From: Candidatus Leucobacter sulfamidivorax
GTDB lineage: Bacteria; Actinomycetota; Actinomycetes; Actinomycetales; Microbacteriaceae
Assembly: GCA_016771945.1 (NCBI GenBank)
Contig: QZLF01000002.1
Location: 372,001-436,000, forward strand
Direction of reading: 5' to 3'
Length of the DNA stretch: 64,000 bases
Made by a program: the position numbers and the translations under genes. Position 1 is the first letter of the stretch. Each line of letters opens with the position of its first letter. Shown piece by piece: positions 27,928 to 36,605 of this stretch. The notes beneath the pieces were generated by a model. That model saw only the letters and a program-made list of their open reading frames with translations. It was not told where the DNA came from and did not search any database.

Positions 27928-29405
27928 TCGACGGCCCCGTTCGCCTCGAGGTCGTTCCGGCGCAGCCGGTAGCGCCCGAACGCCAGCAGGCTCAGCAGCA
28001 TCAGCACCGCCGGCAGCAGGCTGAAGGAGAGCGCGATGCCCGCGATCGCCGAGCCCGGCTGCTGCACCTCGACCCCGGCGGCCGACTCGACGTAGCCGGT
28101 GGCGGCGAGCACGACGGTGAGCACGGTCGCGCCGAGCGCCATGCCGATGGTCTCGCCCGCGGTCCACACCCCGCCGAAGATGCCGGCGCGGCCTCCGGCC
28201 CGCTCGTCCCCTCCTCCGCTCGAGTAGCCGATGACGTCGGGCAGCATCGCGAGCGGCAGCGACTGCATGCCCGCGTATGCGGAGCCGGCGAGGGCGACCG
28301 GGGCGACGATCCACCAGCCGGGCGCCCAGATCATGCCGACGAGTGCGACAGTGGCGATGAGGAAGACGAAGCTCGCGATGCGGAACGTCCGCTCCTTGCC
28401 GATGCGGTCGGAGATGCGCCGCCAGACCGGGGCGATCAGCAGCGCCGGCGCGATGAGCGAGACGAAGAGCACGGTGACCGCGCCCTGGTCGTGCAGCACC
28501 CAGGTGGCCACGAACTGGGCGCTTGCGAGCATGAGCCCGGTGGCCAGTCCCTGCAGCATGAAGGCGCCGAGCAGCGCTCGGAAGGGCTGGCTCTCGCGCA
28601 GCGCCTCGAAGCCCTCGCGGTAGTGGACGAGGGAGAGGATCCGCGGCCGCCGCGATGGTGCCGTCTGCGCTCCCGTCCGCGCCCCCGGCAGCGGCTCGGC
28701 GAGGCCCGCCGCACCGGACGCGGTCGTGCCCGGTTCGCTCCTGGGCGCGACCGAGCTGCCGACCCACAGGCCCGCCCAGAGCAGCACGGCGGAGACGACG
28801 GCCATGACCAGGTAGCCGAGCTGCGCATCGTCGGGGAAGAGGTCGCGGATCTCGGGCCCGCCCGCGCCGAAGAGCAGGATCGCCACGGTGAGCACCACGA
28901 CGCGCCAGGTGAGCAGGCGGGTGCGCTCGTCGTAGCCGCGCGTGAGCTCCGCAGGCAGCGCGATGTAGGGCACCTGGAAGAGGCTGAAGAAGGTGGCGGC
29001 CGCGACGAAGGCGATGAGCACCCAGAGCGCCGCCGCCCATGGCGCGAGCCCCCGCGGCACCGCGAAGGTGAGGACGAACGCGATCGGGAGGCCGATGGCG
29101 CCGACGAGCATCTGCCCGCGCCGCGAGCCCCGGATGGCCAGTGCCCGGTCGCTGAGCCCACCGATCACCGGGTCGATCAGCACGTCCCAGACCTTCGCCA
29201 GGGTGACGATGGCGCCTGCGAGCAGCGCCGCGACCCCCAGCGAATCGGTCAGGTAGTAGACCAGCACGAGGCCCGGCAGCGTGGCGAAGCCGCCGGTGCC
29301 GAGCGAGCCCGTCGCGTAGCGCGCGACCACGCCGCGCGGCAGCCGCCCGGCTGCGGGCGATGCGGCGAGAGCCTCCGGGTCGGGTGAACTCGGCGCTGGA
29401 TCCAT
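27924..29405 (-). CDS. MFS transporter, GPH (MelB-like) family
   Basis: 493 residues, about 12 membrane helices. The cytoplasmic loop DPVIGGLSDRALAIRGSRRG is the signature of glycoside-pentoside-hexuronide:cation symporters. Long Ala/Pro-rich N-terminus and a cytoplasmic central loop near residues 210-245. Substrate cannot be told; close coupling to the PLP decarboxylase suggests import of that enzyme's substrate or export of its product. ATG start. Confidence 0.87.
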   Translation of the reverse strand: MDPAPSSPDPEALAASPAAGRLPRGVVARYATGSLGTGGFATLPGLVLVYYLTDSLGVAALLAGAIVTLAKVWDVLIDPVIGGLSDRALAIRGSRRGQMLVGAIGLPIAFVLTFAVPRGLAPWAAALWVLIAFVAAATFFSLFQVPYIALPAELTRGYDERTRLLTWRVVVLTVAILLFGAGGPEIRDLFPDDAQLGYLVMAVVSAVLLWAGLWVGSSVAPRSEPGTTASGAAGLAEPLPGARTGAQTAPSRRPRILSLVHYREGFEALRESQPFRALLGAFMLQGLATGLMLASAQFVATWVLHDQGAVTVLFVSLIAPALLIAPVWRRISDRIGKERTFRIASFVFLIATVALVGMIWAPGWWIVAPVALAGSAYAGMQSLPLAMLPDVIGYSSGGGDERAGGRAGIFGGVWTAGETIGMALGATVLTVVLAATGYVESAAGVEVQQPGSAIAGIALSFSLLPAVLMLLSLLAFGRYRLRRNDLEANGAVE

Positions 29406-29474
29406 AGCCTCAGCGTAGCGCGAGCGCCGCCTCCAGTGGAGGGGCCGAGGCCAGTGGCGGTCGAGAGGTTGGGG

Positions 29475-30287
29475 CTAGGGGAGGGAACCGGCCTGGTCGA
29501 GGATCTTCGAGAGCGCGTCGGGATCGCTCATCTGCTGCATCAGCTCGGGCAGCTGGACGACGGCGACCGTGGAGCAGACGAAGAGCACGATCAGCGCGAG
29601 ACCGAACGCAGCCAGCGGTACCCAGAACGCGAGCTTGCGCGCGCGCATGCGCTGGATGGAGAAGATGAGGTTGACGGCGTAGATCGCGAGCACCACGATC
29701 GCGCCCACCGTGCCCGCGACGCCGACGGCCTCGGGTACGTCGAGGCTCTCCATGCCGAGCAGCGAGGCGGTGAGGCGCATCGACTGCGGAAGCTGCTGCA
29801 GGCTGAGCGCCAGGTTCAGGGCGCCGTACGCGCCGAGCGCGAGCAGCGCGATGGTGATGATGCGGTCTGCGAGCAGCCCGCCGCGGGGGCCCGGCTTCCC
29901 GGCCTGCGGCGGTTCAGAAGCGCGATAGGCGTCGGGGCGCTCGCTCGTCTCGGGCCGCGGGGCGCTCGCGGGCCGCGGCGCGGGATCCGCCCCCACGCCG
30001 AGGTTGTGCGGCACGCCGGGCACCTGACCGCTCGGCGCGGGTGCCGGGGCCGCGGGAGCCGCCGCGCTCACCGGCGAGGCCGGCGCCGTCGCCCGATCCG
30101 GAGCCTTCCCGTCTCCCGTCGATGCGCCGTCGGCGACGCCCGGCGGCGTCCAGGTCCATCCTTCCGGCGCGAGCTCTCCGTAACGAGGGGCGGGTCGGGG
30201 CTCGCGGGGCTGATCCGGCGCGCCCACGGGCCGCGGATCCTGCCCGGCCCCTTGCGTGTTCTGCTGCTCGCTGCGCTCGTCGGCCAC
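29475..30287 (-). CDS. Pro/Ala-rich membrane protein (DUF6264-like)
   Basis: 270 residues. The first ~140 are low-complexity Pro/Ala and contain RYGELAPEGWTWTPPG, a motif common in actinobacterial membrane proteins resembling DUF6264. Three to four membrane helices follow (IITIALLALGAYGALNLAL; AGTVGAIVVLAIYAVNLIF; VPLAAFGLALIVLFVC). Function unknown. The GTG start shares its G with the fba stop TAG, so it is probably translated from the fba transcript. Confidence 0.7.
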   Translation of the reverse strand: MADERSEQQNTQGAGQDPRPVGAPDQPREPRPAPRYGELAPEGWTWTPPGVADGASTGDGKAPDRATAPASPVSAAAPAAPAPAPSGQVPGVPHNLGVGADPAPRPASAPRPETSERPDAYRASEPPQAGKPGPRGGLLADRIITIALLALGAYGALNLALSLQQLPQSMRLTASLLGMESLDVPEAVGVAGTVGAIVVLAIYAVNLIFSIQRMRARKLAFWVPLAAFGLALIVLFVCSTVAVVQLPELMQQMSDPDALSKILDQAGSLP

Positions 30288-31315
30288 TACGCGCTCACCG
30301 ACTTCCCGGCGGAGCCGAGCTGCTGCGCCGCCTCCACGATGCGGGCGGCCATGCCGCTCTCGGCGAGCCTGCCGTAGGCGCGCGGGTCGTACTGCTTCTT
30401 GTTGCCGACCTCGCCGTCGATCTTGAGCACGCCGTCGTAGTTCTTCAGGATGAAATCGGCGACCGGCCGCGTGAAGGCGTACTGCGTGTCGGTGTCGATG
30501 TTCATCTTAATGACGCCGTTCGCGACGGCCTCGGCGATCTCGGCGGCGGAGGATCCGGATCCGCCGTGGAACACGAGATCGAGCGGCTTCGCGCCTGTGC
30601 CGTACTTCTCGGCGAGCCCGGACTGGATCTCGGCGAGCAGCTCGGGGCGCAGGTGCACGCCGCCGGGCTTGTACACGCCGTGCACGTTGCCGAAGGTGAG
30701 CGCCGTCATGTAGCGGCCCTGCTCGCCGAGGCCGAGGGCCTCGACCGTCGCGACCGCGTCCTCGAGGGTCGTGTAGAGCTGCTCGTTGATCTCGTGGACG
30801 ATGCCGTCCTCCTCGCCGCCGACGACCCCGATCTCGACCTCGAGGATGATGCCGGCCGCGGCCATGCGCGGCAGCAGGCTCTTCGCGATTTCGAGGTTCT
30901 CGGCGAGCGGTACCGCCGAGCCGTCCCACATGTGCGACTGGAAATAGGGGAGGCCGCCGGCCGCCACGCGCTCCTCGCTGGCCTCGAGGAGCGGCAGCAC
31001 GAAGCTGTCGAGGTGCTCCTTCGGGCAGTGGTCGGTGTGCAGCGCGACGGTGACGCCGTACGCCTTCGCCACCTCCTCGGCGTACTTCGCGAAGGCGATC
31101 GCGCCGCCGATGCGGTTCTTCACCGTGTGGCCGGCCAGGTAGTCGGCGCCGCCGAAGCTCACCTGGACGATGCCGTCGCTGCCCGCCTCGGCGAAGCCCT
31201 GCAGCGCCGCGTTCAGCGTCTGCGAGCTCGAGACGTTGATCGCCGGGAACGCGAAACCGCCCTCCTTCGCGGCGTCAAGCATGGCGGCGTACTGCTCGGG
31301 AGTGGCGAGGGGCAT
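30287..31315 (-). CDS. fba: Class II fructose-bisphosphate aldolase
   Basis: 342 residues. Zn-dependent aldolase of glycolysis and gluconeogenesis, interconverting FBP with DHAP and GAP. Metal and substrate motifs: HTDHCPKEHLDSF, the EVEIGVVGGEEDG stretch with the family's Glu residues, FGNVHGVYKPG (Zn His), VFHGGSGS (Zn His) and IKMNIDTDTQYAF. ATG start with AGGAG 4-5 bases upstream. Divergent from glpX, the enzyme acting next in gluconeogenesis. Confidence 0.96.
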   Translation of the reverse strand: MPLATPEQYAAMLDAAKEGGFAFPAINVSSSQTLNAALQGFAEAGSDGIVQVSFGGADYLAGHTVKNRIGGAIAFAKYAEEVAKAYGVTVALHTDHCPKEHLDSFVLPLLEASEERVAAGGLPYFQSHMWDGSAVPLAENLEIAKSLLPRMAAAGIILEVEIGVVGGEEDGIVHEINEQLYTTLEDAVATVEALGLGEQGRYMTALTFGNVHGVYKPGGVHLRPELLAEIQSGLAEKYGTGAKPLDLVFHGGSGSSAAEIAEAVANGVIKMNIDTDTQYAFTRPVADFILKNYDGVLKIDGEVGNKKQYDPRAYGRLAESGMAARIVEAAQQLGSAGKSVSA

Positions 31316-31439
31316 CGGGGCTCCTAGACGTCAGGGGGCTCGGTCGCCCTTCATTCTAGGCGGTGGTCCCGAGGCGTCGCCGGGAACGGACCGATGGTCG
31401 CGGCGCCTCCGCCGGGGCGCCGACGGTAGGCTGGCTGCT

Positions 31440-32423
31440 ATGACTGAGCACTCGACGCTGGACGACTGGCAGCCGGACCGCAACCTCGCGATGGAGCTCG
31501 TGCGGGCCACGGAGGCCGCCGCGATCCGCGCGACTCCGTGGATCGGCCGCGGCGACAAGAACGCGGCGGACGGCGCGGCCGTCGACGCGATGCGGCGCTT
31601 CCTCAGCACGGTGGCCATGCGCGGCACCGTCGTCATCGGCGAGGGGGAGAAGGACGACGCCCCCTGGCTCTACAACGGCGAGCAGGTCGGCAACGGCGAG
31701 GGCGCCGAGTGCGACGTCGCGGTGGATCCCATCGACGGCACCCGGCTCACCGCCGAGGGGCGCCCCGGCGCGATCTCGGTGATCGCGGTCGCCGATCGGG
31801 GCAGCATGTACGACCCGTCGGCGGTGTTCTACATGGACAAGCTCGTCTGCGGCCCCGAGGGCATCGGCGTGGTCGACATCGAGCGGCCCATCGGCGAGAA
31901 CGTGCGCGCGCTCGCGCGGGCGAAGGGCGTCGACGTCAGCGACATCCGCGTGGCGGTGCTCGACCGGCCGCGTCACGACCGGCTGATCGCCGACATCCGC
32001 GAGGCCGGCGCCGGCACCCGCCTCATCATGGACGGCGACGTCGCAGCGGGTGTCGCGGCAGCCGACTGGCACTCGCGCATCGACATGTGCGTCGGCATCG
32101 GCGGCACCCCCGAGGGCATCATCACCGCCTGCGCGGTGAAGGCGCAGGGCGGCGTGATCCAGGGCAAGCTCTGGCCGAAGGACGACGCCGAGCGCGAGCA
32201 GGCGCTCGCCGCCGGGCACGACCTCGACCGGGTGCTGCACGCGAACGACCTGGTCGCGAGCGACAACACCTACTTCGTCGCGACCGGCATCACCTCCGGC
32301 GACTTCCTCGACGGCGTGCAGCGTCGCGGGCCGTTCCTGCGGTCGGAGAGCGTGGTGATGCGCGCGTACTCGGGGACGATCCGCCGGGTCATCACCGATC
32401 AGCGCCCTCAGCGCTGGGACTGA
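31440..32423 (+). CDS. glpX: Class II fructose-1,6-bisphosphatase
   Basis: 327 residues. Dephosphorylates FBP to F6P, the irreversible step of gluconeogenesis. GlpX motifs: IGEGEKDDAPWLYNGE and VDPIDGTRLTAEG (metal and phosphate binding), and GGTPEGIITACAVKA near the C-terminus. The ATG chosen follows a GC-rich leader; the longer open frame upstream overlaps the fba gene on the other strand. Its divergence from fba (124-base gap) allows shared control. Confidence 0.96.
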   Translation: MTEHSTLDDWQPDRNLAMELVRATEAAAIRATPWIGRGDKNAADGAAVDAMRRFLSTVAMRGTVVIGEGEKDDAPWLYNGEQVGNGEGAECDVAVDPIDGTRLTAEGRPGAISVIAVADRGSMYDPSAVFYMDKLVCGPEGIGVVDIERPIGENVRALARAKGVDVSDIRVAVLDRPRHDRLIADIREAGAGTRLIMDGDVAAGVAAADWHSRIDMCVGIGGTPEGIITACAVKAQGGVIQGKLWPKDDAEREQALAAGHDLDRVLHANDLVASDNTYFVATGITSGDFLDGVQRRGPFLRSESVVMRAYSGTIRRVITDQRPQRWD

Positions 32424-32468
32424 CGTCCGGATCTTCGCCTCGCGCCAGCTTCGGCGACCCCATCCTCG

Positions 32469-32528
32469 TGAATCGGGGTCGCTCAGGGCGTCTATTGCGG
32501 AGAATAGGCGACCGAAGCGTCCCCGATT
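32469..32528. repeat. Intergenic palindromic repeat, copy 2
   Basis: Arms AATCGGGG (32471-32478) and CCCCGATT (32521-32528) with a core about 70% identical by eye to the element at 17844-17904. A minor inner pairing CTATT/AATAG is present. It lies between convergent glpX and the exonuclease gene, so it might also stop transcription. Confidence 0.6.
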
Positions 32529-32573
32529 TCTCGGTGCGGAGCGCAGCGGGAATGGAGGCAGCGGGCGCGGGTT

Positions 32574-33158
32574 TCAGAGCTTCAGCGGCACCGCGGTGAG
32601 GCGCTGGATCCGCAGGCCCGCGGCCTTGGCGAGCGCCGGCACGTCCCCCGCCTCGTGGCGCCTGGCCGCGTCGGTGATGATCGCCGCGCAGGCCTCCGCG
32701 TCGGCGAGCGCCTCGTGGTGGGCGAACTCGCCGAAGCCCGCGGCCTCGGCCGCGAGCGGAAGCCGGTGCGAGGGGATGTCGTAGGTGCGCCGCGACACCT
32801 GCACGCTGCACAGGTAGCGCAGCTTCGGCGTCGGGGTGACGGTGACCGCGCACGCCTGGCGGATCACGCCCATGTCGAAGCCCGCATTGTGCGCCACGGC
32901 GATGTCCGCGCCGATGAACTCGCGCAGGGGGCCGAGCTGATCCGCCCATTCCCACGCGTCGGCCACCATCTCGGGGGTGATGCCGTGGATCCTGATGTTG
33001 AAGGCCAGGAACTCGTCGTGGCCCGCGGGCGGGCGGATGAGCCAGGAGGCGCGATCCACCACTCTGCCGTCACGCACCCGCACGAGACCCACCGCGCACG
33101 CCGACGACGCATGCCCGTTCGCGGTCTCGAAATCGATGGCGGTGAAGTCTACGGGCAC
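32574..33158 (-). CDS. DnaQ-like 3'-5' exonuclease (DEDDh)
   Basis: 194 residues. DEDDh exonuclease fold: AIDFETANG (Asp-x-Glu), AVAHNAGFDMGVI (Asp), and the closing HHEALADAEAC (His-x4-Asp). Resembles the epsilon/RNase T-like single-domain exonucleases. Role in the cell unknown (repair or RNA processing). GTG start taken because VPVDFTAIDFE is the family N-terminus. Confidence 0.88.
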   Translation of the reverse strand: MPVDFTAIDFETANGHASSACAVGLVRVRDGRVVDRASWLIRPPAGHDEFLAFNIRIHGITPEMVADAWEWADQLGPLREFIGADIAVAHNAGFDMGVIRQACAVTVTPTPKLRYLCSVQVSRRTYDIPSHRLPLAAEAAGFGEFAHHEALADAEACAAIITDAARRHEAGDVPALAKAAGLRIQRLTAVPLKL

Positions 33159-33221
33159 CCGACTACTCTGGCACACGCCGCCGACAGGTTCCGGGTCCGG
33201 TGACCGGTAGACTTGCCCTCC

Positions 33222-34294
33222 GTGGCTCTCACTATCGGAATCGTCGGTCTGCCCAATGTCGGCAAGTCGACTCTCTTCAACGCTCTCACACACAACGACG
33301 CGCTCGCGGCGAACTACCCGTTCGCGACGATCGAGCCGAACATCGGCGTGGTGAACCTGCCCGATCCGCGGCTCGAGAAGCTCGCCGAGATCTTCGGCAG
33401 TGAGCGGATCCTGCCCGCCCCCGTCTCGTTCGTCGACATCGCCGGCATCGTGCGCGGCGCGAGCGAGGGCGAGGGGCTCGGCAACAAGTTCCTCGCGAAC
33501 ATCCGCGAGGCCGACGCGATCGCCCAGGTGGTGCGCGGCTTCAGCGACCCCGACGTGGTGCACGTCGACGGCGACGTGAACCCCGCGAGCGACATGGAGA
33601 CGATCAACACCGAGCTGATCCTCGCCGATCTCGAGACGCTCGACAAGGCGCTTGCGCGCTACGAGAAGGAGCTGAAGTCCAGAAGATCGACGCCTCGGTG
33701 GTCGCCGCCGCCAAGGCCGCGATCGAGGCGCTGAACGCGGGCGAGCTGCTCTCGCACACGAAGATCGACCTCGAGCCGATCCGCGAGCTCGGGCTGCTCA
33801 CCGCGAAGCCCTTCCTCTACGTCTTCAACGTCGACGAGGGCGTGCTGCAGGACGCCGCGCGGCTCGCCGAGCTCGCCGCCCTCGTCGCGCCCGCGAAGGC
33901 GATCTTCCTCGACGCGAAGCTCGAGAGCGAGCTCATCGAGCTCGACGAGGAGGACGCGAAGGAGCTGCTCGAGTCGATCGGCCAGGAGGAGAGCGGGCTG
34001 GATCAGCTCGCCCGCGTCGGCTTCGACACCCTGGGCCTGCAGACCTACCTGACGGCGGGGCCCAAGGAGGCGCGCGCCTGGACCGTCAAGAAGGGCGCGA
34101 CCGCCCCGCAGGCGGCCGGCGTGATCCACACCGACTTCGAGAAGGGCTTCATCAAGGGCGAGATCATCTCCTTCGACGACCTGGTGGAGTGCGGCTCGGT
34201 CGCCGAGGCCCGGGCGAAGGGCAAGGCCCGCATGGAGGGCAAGGACTACGTCATGCAGGACGGCGACGTCTGCGAGTGGCGCTTCAATGTGTAG
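33222..34294 (+). pseudogene. ychF: Redox-regulated ATPase YchF, one frameshift as given
   Basis: OLA1/YchF translation-linked ATPase, normally about 357 residues, which this reading gives if one base is restored. Frame 1 has [14 protein letters not shown] (P-loop, residues 9-22) and [20 protein letters not shown]. Frame 2 begins near [17 protein letters not shown] and holds LYVFNVDE and the C-terminal TGS domain (TVKKGATAPQAAGVIH, DYVMQDGDVCEWRF). The change is near 33680-33682, where one A would restore KSKKIDAS. GTG start. The last 35 bases are copied at 35721-35755, so the native stop context was altered by an insertion. Confidence 0.88.
34256..34290 (+). repeat. 35-bp direct repeat, left copy (inside ychF 3' end)
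   Basis: Identical over 35 bases to 35721-35755. It encodes the last residues of YchF (QDGDVCEWRFN). It marks the left edge of a 1465-bp inserted segment. Confidence 0.9.
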
Positions 34295-34479
34295 ATCGTT
34301 GAAATCCCGGGCCTGACGCCGGCGCAGTAGAGTCTGATCACGCTTGCGGAAACTGAGTGCTCGTAGGCGGTATCCATGCTGAGTCGTTATTCGGCGCTCA
34401 CACCCCTCGGAGGCGCAAGTTCTCCACAGATTGCCTGATCCGGTCACAGCGCCTGAGGGTGCGGACGCAGACTTGATCC

Positions 34480-34989
34480 ATGGGCATCAGATACTACGCA
34501 TATGCATTCGACCATGAGCTGAGCGATCAGGCTCGGGAAAATCCTCGCAGCCTGGTCTCGAGCGACCCGCTCGCGGATGCATGGGGACTCGTGCCGCACG
34601 CGACCATCAGTCATGCCACCTTTGAGCAGACGGTACCTGAACGGGACATGCTCTATCTCGACAAAGCCTGGCGCGAACTGCAAATACTGACCGGTCCACG
34701 AGAGCTCTGTGGAACTGCGAGACCTGCCTTCGCGATGTTCGCAGGGGAGGTGAGGATGCATGACTTGATGTGGGAGCCGTGGGTGCGTCCTCTGTTCCCT
34801 GCAGATCTTCCCGAGATCGAGCGAGATCTGGCGGACCTTGTCCGTGATGAGGCGGAGCGAATCCCCGAGGCCTCGGAGACGGTAGACGCTCGAGGAGAGA
34901 CATTCGTGATGCACTTCTTGCGACGAGCGCACGAGTTCGTAGCTGGGCTCGTCGCAGACGGTAGAGGCATGGTCTACATGATCGGTTGA
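34480..34989 (+). CDS. DUF1877 (YfbM-like) family protein
   Basis: 169 residues with the family start MGIRYYAYAFDHELSDQA and DKAWRELQILTG, both typical of DUF1877/YfbM. Function unknown. Lower GC and less biased codons than the neighbours, consistent with transfer. First gene of the island inserted after ychF; a 185-base gap upstream contains no clear promoter. Confidence 0.85.
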   Translation: MGIRYYAYAFDHELSDQARENPRSLVSSDPLADAWGLVPHATISHATFEQTVPERDMLYLDKAWRELQILTGPRELCGTARPAFAMFAGEVRMHDLMWEPWVRPLFPADLPEIERDLADLVRDEAERIPEASETVDARGETFVMHFLRRAHEFVAGLVADGRGMVYMIG

Positions 34990-35114
34990 TTGCCGATAGT
35001 CCACTGACGATATCGAGATATCTTGCAGTAGCCAAACTATGCGGAGAGGTTGCTCTCTTCGTAGTCTGATGAGAGCGGCGACTTAACGTTCGGCGTTATT
35101 GACGAACTTCGTTA

Positions 35115-35120
35115 TATACT
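35115..35120 (+). promoter_or_regulatory. -10 element of higBA
   Basis: TATACT ends 6 bases before the GTG of the toxin gene, so transcription should begin at or next to the start codon and no ribosome-binding site is present: probably a leaderless mRNA. Upstream AACGTTCG and CGAACTTCGTT form an imperfect inverted repeat that could bind the antitoxin. Confidence 0.5.
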
Positions 35121-35126
35121 GATCTC

Positions 35127-35408
35127 GTGATCAGATCGTTCGGCGGTAAAGACACCGAACGCATCTGGCACGAGCAATACGTCAAAAGCGTCGATCGCGC
35201 GGTGCAACGAGCTTGCTTGCGAAAGCTCGAACTCATCCATGCGGCGAGGGATGTGGAGGATCTTCGGATCCCTCCGGGCAACCGCCTGGAACGACTGCAG
35301 GGTGACCGTCGCGGGCAGCACAGCATTCGAGTGAACGCGCAATGGCGTATCTGTTTCGTCTGGAGAGAGGGAGGTGCAGAAGATGTCGAACTCGTCGACT
35401 ATCACTGA
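35127..35408 (+). CDS. higB: HigB-type toxin (RelE/ParE superfamily)
   Basis: 93 residues, matching the HigB-like family: MIRSFGGKDTERIW start, RKLELIHAARDVEDLRIPPGNRLERL, then GQHSIRVNAQWRICFVW. These proteins are ribosome-dependent mRNA nucleases. Toxin-first order and overlap with the antitoxin gene are typical of higBA. GTG start, probably leaderless. AT-rich relative to the chromosome. Confidence 0.93.
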   Translation: MIRSFGGKDTERIWHEQYVKSVDRAVQRACLRKLELIHAARDVEDLRIPPGNRLERLQGDRRGQHSIRVNAQWRICFVWREGGAEDVELVDYH

Positions 35409-35703
35409 GAACGAAGCGATCGAACCGATCCATCCGGGAGAAGTCCTGATGGAGGACTTCATCGAGGGATTCGCGATCACCCAGCACAGACTCGCCGTGG
35501 AGATCGGGGTCCCCCCGCGTCGTATCAACGAGATCGTGCATGGGAAGCGGGGGATCACCGCCGACACCGCTATCAGGCTTGCCCGCTTCTTCGGCACTTC
35601 CGAAGAGTTCTGGATGAATCTGCAGAGCAACTACGAACTGAGACTCGAGCGTCGTGCGTTGGCCGAGCAGCTCGCGGCTATCCGACCGCTGCAGGCTGCG
35701 TGA
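35383..35703 (+). CDS. higA: HigA-type antitoxin, XRE family
   Basis: 106 residues. Helix-turn-helix of the HigA family: IHPGEVLMEDFIEGFAITQ, RLAVEIGVPPRRINEIVHGKRGITADTA, then FFGTSEEFWMNLQ. Binds HigB and represses the operon. ATG at 35383 chosen because GGAGG is 8 bases upstream; a GTG at 35374 has none. Overlaps higB by 26 bases. The stop lies only 17 bases before the right copy of the 35-bp repeat. Confidence 0.93.
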   Translation: MSNSSTITENEAIEPIHPGEVLMEDFIEGFAITQHRLAVEIGVPPRRINEIVHGKRGITADTAIRLARFFGTSEEFWMNLQSNYELRLERRALAEQLAAIRPLQAA

Positions 35704-35720
35704 TGCGGGAAGACACGGTC

Positions 35721-35755
35721 CAGGACGGCGACGTCTGCGAGTGGCGCTTCAATGT
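35721..35755 (+). repeat. 35-bp direct repeat, right copy (residual ychF 3' end)
   Basis: Exact duplicate of 34256-34290. It runs into the ATG of the following gene, where AATGTCTGAG would have provided the original ychF stop (TGA) overlapping that ATG. This suggests the pre-insertion order was ychF directly followed by the PhnA-like gene. Confidence 0.9.
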
Positions 35756-36135
35756 CTGAGACTTTCGAGGAGACCGCGCTGCCTCCGTGCCCGGAGTGCG
35801 CGAGCGAGTACGCATACGAGTCGGGCGCCCTGCTCACCTGCCCGATGTGCGGGCACGAGTGGGCGGCGGATGATCCCGATCCCGATTCCGGCGACGCAGC
35901 CGGCGACGGGGTCGTGCGCGACGCGGTGGGCAACGTGCTCTCCGACGGCGACACCGTCACGCTCGTGAAGAGCGTCAAGGTCTCGGGCGGAGGCGGCGGC
36001 ACGATCAAGGTCGGGACCAAGGTGCCCGGCATCAGGCTGATCGCCGACGGCGTGGGAGATCACGACATCGACGCGCGCGTGCCGGGCTTCGGTCGCATGC
36101 AGCTCAAGTCGAGCGTGGTGAAGCGGGCTTCCTAG
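35752..36135 (+). CDS. Zinc-ribbon protein YjdM/PhnA family
   Basis: 127 residues. N-terminal zinc ribbon LPPCPECASEY...CPMCGHEW (four Cys) followed by the PhnA C-terminal domain (DAVGNVLSDGDTVTLVKSVKVSG; GTKVPGIRLI). Despite the old name it is not a proven phosphonate enzyme. The ATG overlaps the end of the 35-bp repeat. Confidence 0.92.
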   Translation: MSETFEETALPPCPECASEYAYESGALLTCPMCGHEWAADDPDPDSGDAAGDGVVRDAVGNVLSDGDTVTLVKSVKVSGGGGGTIKVGTKVPGIRLIADGVGDHDIDARVPGFGRMQLKSSVVKRAS

Positions 36136-36176
36136 ACCGGAGCAGGCCCCGACGAGGCGCCGAGGAGGCGGAGGAC

Positions 36177-36524
36177 ATGGCGAAGAAGAAGACCCCCGAG
36201 GAGAAGGCAGACGAAGAGCGTCGGTACGCGCTCGCTCGCGCTGCGGTGACCGACGCGGACTTCGAGCCGTTCTTCACCGATCCCAATCAGTCGATCCGCA
36301 ACGTGGCCGCGATGAACCCGCGTGCGAGCGCGGCCGTGCTCGAGCGTTTCGCCGACGATCCCTTCTGGAGTACGAAGCTCGCGGTCGTGGATCACCCGAA
36401 CACCTCACGGGAGACGCGGCTGCGTCTGGCGTCGAGGCCGCGCGGTGTCGTGTACCACGCGGCCCGGCGTCGACTCGAGTCCGAGGGGGTCCGGTTCGGC
36501 GAGGACGGCCTGCCCATCGCATAG
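36177..36524 (+). CDS. Small protein with leucine-rich-repeat-variant-like helices
   Basis: 115 residues. Two helical repeats of the pattern NVAAMNPRASAAVLERFADD and LAVVDHPNTSRETRLRLA resemble the leucine-rich repeat variant/HEAT-like family. Basic N-terminus (MAKKKTPEEKA). No known function. GGAGGAC just before the ATG. Confidence 0.6.
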   Translation: MAKKKTPEEKADEERRYALARAAVTDADFEPFFTDPNQSIRNVAAMNPRASAAVLERFADDPFWSTKLAVVDHPNTSRETRLRLASRPRGVVYHAARRRLESEGVRFGEDGLPIA

Positions 36525-36605
36525 GAGCGCCTCCGGTCGGGAGGGCGCGCCTCGCCGGCCGCCCCGCCGGGCCGGGAGCAGACCCGTTGATAGGATCCGA
36601 AAGTG

